A stretch of 32,629 nt of DNA from Crocinitomicaceae bacterium. GTDB lineage: Bacteria > Bacteroidota > Bacteroidia > Flavobacteriales_D > Crocinitomicaceae. Each line of letters starts with the position of its first letter. The stretch's first letter is position 1. The notes beneath the pieces are model-generated. The model was not told where the DNA came from. It worked only from the letters and a program-made list of their open reading frames with translations, and made no database searches. The stretch is taken from assembly GCA_029254025.1 (NCBI GenBank), contig JAQWYK010000009.1, forward strand, positions 1 to 32,629. Direction: 5' to 3'. Below are positions 16,207 to 23,669 of this stretch, piece by piece. Position numbers and translations under genes: made by a program.

Positions 16207-16725
16207 ATGTCTAAATTTAAGAAAAATGATGGAAAAAAAGCGCCAGGTATCAATACTTCGTCGCTTCCAGATATTGTCTTCATGCTCCTTTTCTTTTTCA
16301 TGGTAGCTACCACGACAAAAGAAATCGACCCAATGGTTAAGGTTCGCCCTGCTACAGGAATTGGAATGACTGATTTAACGCCATTCAAACAGCGAAGTGA
16401 GGTGGATTTCGTATACCTTGGTCAACCTTTGAAAGGAGATGTAGATAAATTTGAAAAAGGAATTGCAGTGCAATACGACGGTATACTTCACAAAGATGGC
16501 ATCCGACATATTGGCAAATGGAAACAAGATAAATTTGCTACCAAACCTGCAGAATATACTGCTCCTCGTGAAGAAACAATGACTTGTTTCAAAGCGGATG
16601 AGCAAGTACCTATGGGTATTCTTTTTGAAGCGCGAGAAATTTTGGGAGATGCAAGCTTTTATACAATTGGTTATGCAGCTTCTGAGAAAGCAAACAACAA
16701 AGGATACAACATTCGTACACAATAA
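16207..16725 (+). CDS. Second ExbD/TolR-family protein
   Basis: 172-aa partner in the same operon. The N-terminus KKAPGINTSSLPDIVFMLLFFFMVATTT has the family TM helix and the coupling residue Asp22. The periplasmic domain carries an insert around 65-110 (containing GDVDKFEKGIAVQYDG and HIGKWKQDKF) before TMTCFKADEQVPMGILFEARE, which matches the usual helix-strand part (aspartate of 'kaD', 'vpmg.lfe'). It is less enlarged than the first ExbD. Two different ExbD proteins beside one ExbB are common in Bacteroidetes and may form a mixed dimer. The operon ends right after it at a strong terminator. Confidence 0.87.
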   Translation: MSKFKKNDGKKAPGINTSSLPDIVFMLLFFFMVATTTKEIDPMVKVRPATGIGMTDLTPFKQRSEVDFVYLGQPLKGDVDKFEKGIAVQYDGILHKDGIRHIGKWKQDKFATKPAEYTAPREETMTCFKADEQVPMGILFEAREILGDASFYTIGYAASEKANNKGYNIRTQ

Positions 16726-16757
16726 GACAATTTGAGGATCTAATTGATTTTTGTTCC

Positions 16758-16801
16758 AAACAACAAGCCCGTCAACATTAAAATTGACGGGCTTGTTGTT
16801 T
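16758..16801 (+). terminator. Strong terminator ending the exbB-exbD cluster
   Basis: A perfect 18-bp inverted repeat (16758-16775 with 16784-16801) has an 8-nt loop and is followed by further T. The stem core is CAACAAGCCCGTCAA. Confidence 0.95.
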
Positions 16802-16983
16802 TTTGGAAACATCTTAAAAGAATAACTGAACAATCCACATCCCAAAGTGCTATTTGAACTAGCAGAAAGAACGACGGTACATTTAGTCGACATCATTGAT
16901 CAATTATTTGAAGTACTGGATTGTCATATTAGAAATTTGTTCTTCTGACAGTGAGTAACCTAGTCAGGTTTATAAAACTATTC

Positions 16984-17856
16984 CTAGGAAAAATGAATCG
17001 ATTTACGCTTCCAATAGAGAAGAACACCTAACAATAATAGCGCGGGAAGTGTAATAACCAAGGTAATATTCTCCATCCAATTAGGAAAATCGTCCTGGTG
17101 TAACCATGTAATATTTATGAGATTGTTCGTAGTATGCAATACTACTCCAAGCCAAACACTTTTGGTAACAACAAAAATGATTCCCAATGCAATACCAAAA
17201 GCAATTAATGGAAGCAATTGAATATAATTAAAATGCAATAGGGCAAACACCAACCCACTTGTGATGATTGCCAGCCATTTCTTTCCTGTAGTTCGAATGA
17301 GATGGCGTAAAAGGAATGCTCGAAAAGCAAATTCCTCAGCGATACCCGTTAATACACCAATAATTAGAAGTGCACAAATATAGTTAAGAGTAGGGGCCTC
17401 TTTACCAAATAAGGTAATCAATGTATTGTCTGCATTTTGTTTTGTTACACTTAATGCATCATATACCCCCAACCATTTAGTCACTTCCATATTAACCTCA
17501 GCAAATAATGGTAAGAGTAAAAACAGACATAAAAACAACAATGTGCCCCACAAAACTATCCCCCAATAATTCTTTAAACGAAATACAGACCAATCAAAAG
17601 ATGAAGGCTCTAAATAGTAATAAAATATACCTGGAACCAAAAATAAACCAACCTGAAAAGGAAGGTAGAATAGTACCATAAAGGCAACAGCATGATTTTC
17701 CATGAGCAACTGAATATTATTCAATGGAAGCTCTGGGAATAGTGCCCCTACAATAGTTGAAAAGAGCATGGATAACACAGCGAACGTTACAAATCCTACT
17801 ACCACTAGGAATAATACTTGGGCAAACGGCGAGTAATTATTAAAAGTAGTTCTCAT
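16984..17856 (-). CDS. CPBP-family intramembrane glutamic protease coupled to rodA
   Basis: Polytopic membrane protein of 290 aa of the CAAX-protease/Rce1-like (CPBP, 'Abi') family. The family signature is complete: EEFAFR with Glu174, Glu175 and Arg179; FALLH with His208; and HTTNN with His241 and Asn245. Eight or so hydrophobic helices surround it. Bacterial members cleave membrane-embedded substrates or modify peptides; in this case the substrate is unknown. The start codon overlaps the rodA stop by 4 nt (ATGA type), so it is translated with the rod-shape genes as the last member of that operon. That position suggests, but does not prove, a role in envelope growth. Confidence 0.88.
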   Translation of the reverse strand: MRTTFNNYSPFAQVLFLVVVGFVTFAVLSMLFSTIVGALFPELPLNNIQLLMENHAVAFMVLFYLPFQVGLFLVPGIFYYYLEPSSFDWSVFRLKNYWGIVLWGTLLFLCLFLLLPLFAEVNMEVTKWLGVYDALSVTKQNADNTLITLFGKEAPTLNYICALLIIGVLTGIAEEFAFRAFLLRHLIRTTGKKWLAIITSGLVFALLHFNYIQLLPLIAFGIALGIIFVVTKSVWLGVVLHTTNNLINITWLHQDDFPNWMENITLVITLPALLLLGVLLYWKRKSIHFS

Positions 17857-19259
17857 GTTGCTAGCACATCTTTTCGTTGACTATCCAGTTTTAATAAAAT
17901 AAAGAACATTACACTAAACGCCATCATGGCTGAACCACCGTAACTAAAAAAAGGCAAAGGAATCCCAATGACGGGCAACAATCCTACATTCATTCCGATA
18001 TTTATGGCAAAATGGTAAAAGATAATCATGGCAACGGAATACGCATATACTCGGGCAAAACGGCTTCGCTGGCGTTCTGCAATAACAATTAACCGAATGA
18101 GTAACGTTGTAAAAAGAAACACAAGTAACAGGGAACCCATAAATCCCCATTCCTCCGCATACACACAAAAGATAAAATCTGTTTCACTTTCCGGAACGTG
18201 ATTACTTTGAGGACTGGCTAAAACGGCTTGTTGATAACCGTTTCCCGAAAACCCTCCAGAGCCAACGGCTGCAAGTGCACGATTTCGATTATAATCCTTC
18301 CCATCTTTATCTTCAATTTTTCCTAACCATAAATCAATACGATCTTTTTGGTGGGACTGCAACACTTGCAAATAACCGAAAGAAACCGAACCAATTAGAA
18401 GAATACTGCCCAAATAGGATATTAAAACAACCGACAAAACTCTGCGCTTCGTACGCGCTGTTGATAACTGATTAACAAGCATTGCTATACACAAACCCAG
18501 TACAGTCATAATAGTAACCAAAACGGCCCATCCAGGGACATCAATGGACGGTAAAAAATAAAAACTATGCTTCGATTCAGCGAAATATAAAGTAATTATA
18601 CTGAAGAAAATAACCCCAAACAATACTGGGATAAAGTGAACCCCTACCCATGTACTCTTATATCGAAGGCCTAAAAGTTTATTCAAGAAATATAAAATAA
18701 TTGGGTCAAATGTAATTCCCTCTCGATACATTACAAAAAAGAATGCAGTGAAAACTAGAAAAGTACCAGTATCATTTTGAGCCAATATAAGTGACATCGT
18801 TCCAAACACTAATATTAAAACTTGAAAGACCTTTTTCTTGGTAATTTGCTTTATCCTTCCTTGCCCTATAAGAAAAGCTAACATTAATGCGGTTGTTACC
18901 TTAGCAAATTCAGAGGGTTGTATTCCAAAGGAACCGAACCCCAACCATGACCGTGCACCATGGATAGGACGTGAGAACAAAACGACAACCAACAAAACAG
19001 TTACCACCAAGAAGGCGGCAGGGGTCAATTTTCGTATAAACTCAGAATCAATTAATGAAATAACGACTCCTAGAAAAATACCGATACCCATCCACATAAT
19101 CTGTTTACCATATAGTGCTCGTATATCAAAAAGAAACGTCCGTTCAGGATTGTAGGCGGCAGAATACAAATTAACCAGACCCAAAAGCATCAATGCAAGA
19201 ATGATGGAAGTCAACCACCAATCCCAATTACTTCTAACGCTATTTAGATTTCGACTCAT
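17853..19259 (-). CDS. rodA: Rod shape-determining SEDS glycosyltransferase RodA
   Basis: Membrane peptidoglycan polymerase of the elongasome, working with PBP2 (mrdA, just upstream with a 4-nt overlap). The 468 aa carry the SEDS signature: GARSWLGFGSFGIQPSEFAK (101-120), LAAVGSGGFSGNGYQ (329-343), ESETDFIFCVYAEEWGF with the catalytic Asp361, and the C-terminal GIPLPFFSYGGSAMM. It is about 100 aa longer than E. coli RodA (370 aa); the extra part lies mainly about 185-275, a stretch of extra hydrophobic segments between the N- and C-terminal halves. Length differences of this kind are known in Bacteroidetes RodA, so it is not a fusion. The gene start overlaps the mrdA stop. Confidence 0.95.
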   Translation of the reverse strand: MSRNLNSVRSNWDWWLTSIILALMLLGLVNLYSAAYNPERTFLFDIRALYGKQIMWMGIGIFLGVVISLIDSEFIRKLTPAAFLVVTVLLVVVLFSRPIHGARSWLGFGSFGIQPSEFAKVTTALMLAFLIGQGRIKQITKKKVFQVLILVFGTMSLILAQNDTGTFLVFTAFFFVMYREGITFDPIILYFLNKLLGLRYKSTWVGVHFIPVLFGVIFFSIITLYFAESKHSFYFLPSIDVPGWAVLVTIMTVLGLCIAMLVNQLSTARTKRRVLSVVLISYLGSILLIGSVSFGYLQVLQSHQKDRIDLWLGKIEDKDGKDYNRNRALAAVGSGGFSGNGYQQAVLASPQSNHVPESETDFIFCVYAEEWGFMGSLLLVFLFTTLLIRLIVIAERQRSRFARVYAYSVAMIIFYHFAINIGMNVGLLPVIGIPLPFFSYGGSAMMAFSVMFFILLKLDSQRKDVLAT

Positions 19260-21124
19260 TTCATAATTAAATTAGCATCAAGAATTCTGCGTTCTTTAAT
19301 CGTATCAGATACTTCTCCTTTCAAATATTTCTCAATCATTAAACTTGCTATTGGGGCAGCCCAGGTACCACCAAAACCAGCATTCTCAATGAACACAGAA
19401 ATGGCTATTTTTGGCTTTTCGAATGGGGCATATGCGATAAATATAGAATGATCTTCTCCATGCGGGTTCTGCGCTGTACCCGTTTTTCCAGCTACAATTA
19501 TATCTTCTATAATTGCTCGTCTCGCCGTTCCGCCAGGTTCATTAACGGCTCTGCGCATCCCCTCTTGGACTGCAGAATAATGAATGCTGTCAACTAATGT
19601 AGTATGTTTGATAGAAAATTCAGATCGAAATCCATTCTCCCCTATATTTTTAACAAAGTGAGGTGTATAATACCATCCACTATTAGCCATTATCACGGCA
19701 ATATTCGCCATTTGAAGAGGGGTCAGTTTGACTTCTCCCTGACCAATGCTAATAGACCTTATCGTAGACCACGCCCAGCGATGCTCCCCATACCAATTGT
19801 TATAAAAAGCAACATTTGGAATAACACCTGGACGGATTCCGAAAATATCCGTTTCCATTTTAATGCCCAATCCAAAACTATGCATATAGTTTTCCCACAC
19901 ATTCAACCCGACCTGTGCATCTCGAAAAATACTCGGTTGTTTTCCCTGCTGAATAATTCTTCTCACACAAAAATAAAAATATGGATTACACGAATATTGA
20001 AGGGCATCTGAAACTGAATTCGCTTGAGGATGCGAATGACAACCTACCAATCCCTTAGTACAAGGGAAGGAAGTATTTTCAGTTATAACCCCTTCTTGCA
20101 TTCCAACTAAGGATTGAACTAACTTTAAAATTGATCCAGGTGGGTACTCTGCTTGAATTCCTCGGTTAAACAGTGGCAAAAGTTTGTTGGTATCAAGTAA
20201 TGGATAATTCACACGAATATTTCGTGAACCAACAAGTTGGTTTGGATCAAAAGATGGTGAACTTACCATAGCTAATATTTCACCTGTAGCTGGTTCAATG
20301 GCAACTATACAGCCTAATTTATTCTTCATAAGCTCCTCACCATAAGCTTGAAGCTCTATATCCAAACCTAACTGCAACGATGGCCCTTGGAGTGCAAATG
20401 TATCCAGCTTTCCATCAGCGAAATTGTCCACCGCCTTTCCGCGAGCAGATGTTATAAGAAACTTTGTTCCCTTAAGACCACGTAATTCTTTCTCATACTC
20501 CCTTTCAAGTCCAGCTCGACCAATAAAATCTCCCATCTTATAGAAATATCGATCTTTCTCTAACTCGTGAGGACGAATCTCGTTTAAGTAGCCAAAAATA
20601 TGCCCCCCATTGGGATAAGGATAATCGCGCATACTCACTGTTTCCTCATAAAAACCCGGGAAATAAAATAATTCAGAAGCGATTCCAGCAATTTCTTCGG
20701 CAGTGAGTTCGCTCATGAACGCGTACGGCATATAACTTCGGTAATCATTCACAACCGTATCATTCCCAGTCTTTTTACTACGGGTTTTTCTGTCTAAACT
20801 AACGCGTATTTCCTCAAAACGTTCACCAATTTCGTGATACTCTAGACCCAATAATTTGGCCAAGGCAGCCGTATCCAAATCCTTAATTATATCCTCAACG
20901 AACATTAAATTATAGTACGTTTTATTGCCAACCACCTTATTCCCATAACGATCTAACAATATTCCGCGAGGTGGTTTTACATCAATTCGTTTTTGAGAAA
21001 CTTCAGCAGCACGGGTCATCCAGCGATCATCGATAACCTGCATATAAAAAAGACGCACTGAATAGATAATACTCACTAAAATGAACAGCACAAGAAATAC
21101 GATACGTCTTCCTTCGAGATTCAT
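19256..21124 (-). CDS. mrdA: Penicillin-binding protein 2 (peptidoglycan transpeptidase)
   Basis: Class B penicillin-binding protein that crosslinks new glycan strands during cell elongation, with RodA. The 622 aa consist of an N-terminal membrane anchor (8-27, IVFLVLFILVSIIYSVRLF), a pedestal domain (about 40-250) and the transpeptidase with nucleophile Ser331 in SILK (331-334), the SCN motif at 378-380, and KTG at 547-549 (VAGKTGTAQNP). The YPPGS context and the GQGEVKLTPLQMA segment are typical of PBP2. The first motif has Ile-Leu instead of the usual Thr-Val, a conservative change. Its ends overlap the mreD and rodA frames by 4 nt on each side, showing translational coupling. Confidence 0.95.
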   Translation of the reverse strand: MNLEGRRIVFLVLFILVSIIYSVRLFYMQVIDDRWMTRAAEVSQKRIDVKPPRGILLDRYGNKVVGNKTYYNLMFVEDIIKDLDTAALAKLLGLEYHEIGERFEEIRVSLDRKTRSKKTGNDTVVNDYRSYMPYAFMSELTAEEIAGIASELFYFPGFYEETVSMRDYPYPNGGHIFGYLNEIRPHELEKDRYFYKMGDFIGRAGLEREYEKELRGLKGTKFLITSARGKAVDNFADGKLDTFALQGPSLQLGLDIELQAYGEELMKNKLGCIVAIEPATGEILAMVSSPSFDPNQLVGSRNIRVNYPLLDTNKLLPLFNRGIQAEYPPGSILKLVQSLVGMQEGVITENTSFPCTKGLVGCHSHPQANSVSDALQYSCNPYFYFCVRRIIQQGKQPSIFRDAQVGLNVWENYMHSFGLGIKMETDIFGIRPGVIPNVAFYNNWYGEHRWAWSTIRSISIGQGEVKLTPLQMANIAVIMANSGWYYTPHFVKNIGENGFRSEFSIKHTTLVDSIHYSAVQEGMRRAVNEPGGTARRAIIEDIIVAGKTGTAQNPHGEDHSIFIAYAPFEKPKIAISVFIENAGFGGTWAAPIASLMIEKYLKGEVSDTIKERRILDANLIMK

Positions 21125-21636
21125 GACATGCGTTGATTTTTGAAGAAAATGATTTGAATCAGTACAAAAATTAGTAACGTAAGTGCTCCACTTAAAAAGG
21201 TTTTCTGAAAAATGTATAGCACATCGGATAACCTAAAATACTCGAGAAAGAAAAACCACACATGATGAATCAGCACCATTAGACTAGATACCGAAATAAA
21301 CCATTTATAACCAAGGTCTACAACACTCGGTTGGCGGAAACTCTCGTACCCATCTCTAGGTGAAAATAACTTGAATAATTCTGGGCGAAAATAAGCCGCG
21401 ATTACAGCTGCACTTGCATGGAGTCCAAATGTATTCATAAAAAAATCAACCGAAACTCCTGTTACAAAAGCGATAATCATTAATGCAATTGCGCTCATAT
21501 CAAAAGGCAGCAATAATATGAATAATGGGTATATCATGGGGTGAATTCCAAAACCGAAATCTAGCTGACCAACTATTAATCCTTGCGCTAGCACAAAAAG
21601 AAAAAACCGAATAATATGTATGTATATGCCAATCAT
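21121..21636 (-). CDS. mreD: Rod shape-determining protein MreD
   Basis: Membrane protein of the elongasome that links MreC with MreB and the PBP2-RodA pair. The 171 aa hold about five hydrophobic helices (7-24, 32-48, 51-70, 113-133 and 146-167). Sequence is weakly conserved across the family, so the assignment rests on size, topology, VTGVSVDFFMNTFGLHASA (a common MreD loop pattern) and position between mreC and mrdA. It starts on the base following the mreC stop and overlaps mrdA by 4 nt. Confidence 0.9.
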   Translation of the reverse strand: MIGIYIHIIRFFLFVLAQGLIVGQLDFGFGIHPMIYPLFILLLPFDMSAIALMIIAFVTGVSVDFFMNTFGLHASAAVIAAYFRPELFKLFSPRDGYESFRQPSVVDLGYKWFISVSSLMVLIHHVWFFFLEYFRLSDVLYIFQKTFLSGALTLLIFVLIQIIFFKNQRMS

Positions 21637-22470
21637 TTAGTTCAATTCTTCAATGTCTCCCTGTAATTGTGTTAACTCTTCATCCAAAATATTATCAACA
21701 ACAAAAACGGAATGAAGCTTGCGCATATCTTGCGAAAGATACACTTGTATATCCCACAAAGGCTTCCCTTCTATTAATTCAACAACATCAACTTTTCCTA
21801 TTGTTAAGCCTTTTGGAAAATATCCACTACTTCCTCGGGTTTTTATGAGAGCCCCTCGCTTGATGGGAATATCATTTGATACTCCTGTTAATGAAACTCT
21901 TCGTGGATCATTTTCAAGGTATTTAAGAATTCCAAATGCCTCGTTCCCTTCTACATAAGCGCTAAGTTTGATGTTCTCAGTAAGTATCGATTTAACCACG
22001 GAGAAATGGTCGGATACATCGTAAACAGTTCCAACAACACCAACTGAAGAAACCACACCCATTTTCGGCTTGATTCCCTTTAATCGTCCAGCATCTATCG
22101 TAAAATAATTATTCTTATGTTGATGGGAAGAATTTATAACAGTAGCAGGAATATACCGATAAACTTGCTCATAGAGTGTATCATTTATCAGTGTGGTCTT
22201 ACCATCGATACTCATGTAGGATTCCGGTAAATCCTCCATCATGTTTGCTATCTTAGCCTGTAATACTTCATTAGCCTGTGACAATGACAGATATTTGGTA
22301 ATCTCATATTTCCATGAGAGTATATTTCCTGTAATGGAAGACGATGTATTAAAAAACTTAGTGCGAGGATAGCTCATCCAAGAAAAAAAGGACCCCAACG
22401 CAACCAATTGTAAGACGAGGAACACCAGGAATACTCGAAATCGTTGAAAAAAAGCAATTAAATTACGCAT
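21637..22470 (-). CDS. mreC: Rod shape-determining protein MreC
   Basis: Periplasmic scaffold of the elongasome that activates the PBP2-RodA pair. The 277 aa have a single N-terminal membrane anchor (about 12-30, FLVFLVLQLVALGSFFSWM), a short coiled-coil stretch (about 55-80) and two beta-barrel subdomains with the conserved family motifs NYFTIDAGRLKGIKPKMGVVSSVGVVGTV and KRGALIKTRGSSGYFPKGLTIGKV. It is about 90 residues shorter than E. coli MreC (367 aa), as usual in Bacteroidetes. 80 nt separate it from mreB. Confidence 0.94.
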   Translation of the reverse strand: MRNLIAFFQRFRVFLVFLVLQLVALGSFFSWMSYPRTKFFNTSSSITGNILSWKYEITKYLSLSQANEVLQAKIANMMEDLPESYMSIDGKTTLINDTLYEQVYRYIPATVINSSHQHKNNYFTIDAGRLKGIKPKMGVVSSVGVVGTVYDVSDHFSVVKSILTENIKLSAYVEGNEAFGILKYLENDPRRVSLTGVSNDIPIKRGALIKTRGSSGYFPKGLTIGKVDVVELIEGKPLWDIQVYLSQDMRKLHSVFVVDNILDEELTQLQGDIEELN

Positions 22471-22550
22471 GAATATACTAACCCGGTTTTATTCCACTCC
22501 AGACGAAGCTTCATCAATCTATTAATTCAAAAGAAATAAGCGCCTAACCT

Positions 22551-23576
22551 CTAATCCCGAATCAAGAACTGGAAACGATCGATGTTTTTCAACGCTATAC
22601 TCGTTCCACGTGCAACAGCTCTCAAAGGATCTTCGGCAATGTGCACAGGCAATTTCGTTTTGATAGAGATTCGCTTGTCTAATCCACGCAGCATAGATCC
22701 TCCACCCGCCAAGTAAATACCTGTCTTGTAAATATCAGCAGATAATTCCGGCGGGGTCATCTCTAATGCACTAAGAATTGCCTCCTCTATTTTCGAAATT
22801 GTTTTATCCAATGCATGAGAAATTTCAGAATATGTAACAACTATCTCTTTAGGAATACCTGTCATCAAATCTCGTCCTCGCACAGCATATTCAGCTGGTG
22901 GATTGTCTAACTCTGGAAGGGCTGCACCTATTTCAATTTTAATTTGCTCCGCTGTTCGCTCTCCTACCAAAATATTGTGTTGACGACGCATATACTCCTC
23001 GATATCTGCTGTGAAGTCATCCCCCGCAACACGGATTGATTTATCACAAACGATACCACCAAGGGCTATCACCGCAATTTCAGAAGTGCCACCGCCGATA
23101 TCAATAATCATATTCCCCATGGGTTCTTCCACGTCGATTCCAATACCGATAGCTGCTGCCATCGGTTCATGAATCAGATATACCTCTTTTGCGCCTGCGT
23201 GTTCAGCAGAATCCCGAACAGCTCGCTTCTCTACTTCTGTAATACCCGATGGGATACAAATCACCATTCGCAATGAAGGATTAATGAGGCTTTTTCCTCC
23301 TTTAATCATTTTAATCATTCCACGGATCATTTGTTCCGCACTTTGAAAATCTGCAATAACACCATCTTTCAGTGGTCTCACTGTCTCAATCAACTTATGC
23401 GTTTTTCCGTGCATTTGTTGCGCTTTCTTTCCGATAGCCACAATCTTTCCACTCTGAATGTCCTTTGCGACAATCGACGGCTCATCTACAACAACCTTGT
23501 CATTCATGATGATGAGCGTGTTTGCAGTTCCCAAATCAATGGCAATTTCCTGCGTTAAAAAACTAAATAATCCCAT
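22551..23576 (-). CDS. mreB: Rod shape-determining actin homologue MreB
   Basis: Cytoplasmic ATP-binding actin-like protein that forms membrane-bound filaments and orients cell-wall synthesis. The 341 aa are full length. Nucleotide-binding motifs are intact: IAIDLGTANTLI (11-22, phosphate 1), IIDIGGGTSEIAVIALGG (phosphate 2) and IYLAGGGSMLRGLD (adenosine). The N-terminal MGLFSFLTQ is amphipathic, as expected for membrane contact. It heads the mreBCD-mrdA-rodA series, has its own -7-like site and an unusually strong Shine-Dalgarno sequence. The upstream neighbour is purH, a gene order that is widespread in Bacteroidetes. Confidence 0.97.
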   Translation of the reverse strand: MGLFSFLTQEIAIDLGTANTLIIMNDKVVVDEPSIVAKDIQSGKIVAIGKKAQQMHGKTHKLIETVRPLKDGVIADFQSAEQMIRGMIKMIKGGKSLINPSLRMVICIPSGITEVEKRAVRDSAEHAGAKEVYLIHEPMAAAIGIGIDVEEPMGNMIIDIGGGTSEIAVIALGGIVCDKSIRVAGDDFTADIEEYMRRQHNILVGERTAEQIKIEIGAALPELDNPPAEYAVRGRDLMTGIPKEIVVTYSEISHALDKTISKIEEAILSALEMTPPELSADIYKTGIYLAGGGSMLRGLDKRISIKTKLPVHIAEDPLRAVARGTSIALKNIDRFQFLIRD

Positions 23577-23584
23577 GTGTATTT

Positions 23585-23591
23585 ACCTCCC
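23585..23591 (-). promoter_or_regulatory. Strong Shine-Dalgarno site of mreB
   Basis: The minus strand reads GGGAGGT 8 nt before the mreB ATG, a near-perfect anti-16S match. Most genes in this window have no such site, as typical of Bacteroidetes, whose ribosomes largely ignore it. Confidence 0.75.
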
Positions 23592-23616
23592 AATTCACTA
23601 TTGTGTTCGACCCGAA

Positions 23617-23624
23617 TAAAAGTA
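23617..23624 (-). promoter_or_regulatory. -7-like promoter element of mreB
   Basis: The minus strand reads TACTTTTA, one mismatch from TAnnTTTG, 40 nt before the ATG. No -33 TTG was found. It would give mreB an own promoter besides readthrough from purH. Confidence 0.35.
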
Positions 23625-23669
23625 CGACTAATATAATTAAAAAACTGTTTTAAAATTTAAACTCTTGAA

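Noticed and set aside
16375-16896. 173-codon minus-strand open frame over the end of the second exbD gene
   Set aside because: It is antisense to a gene with clear ExbD motifs, runs through the terminator hairpin and has a Cys/Phe/Ser-rich composition typical of an antisense frame.
17944-18168. Minus-strand 74-codon frame rich in cysteine
   Set aside because: It lies in another frame inside rodA, which has full SEDS motifs.
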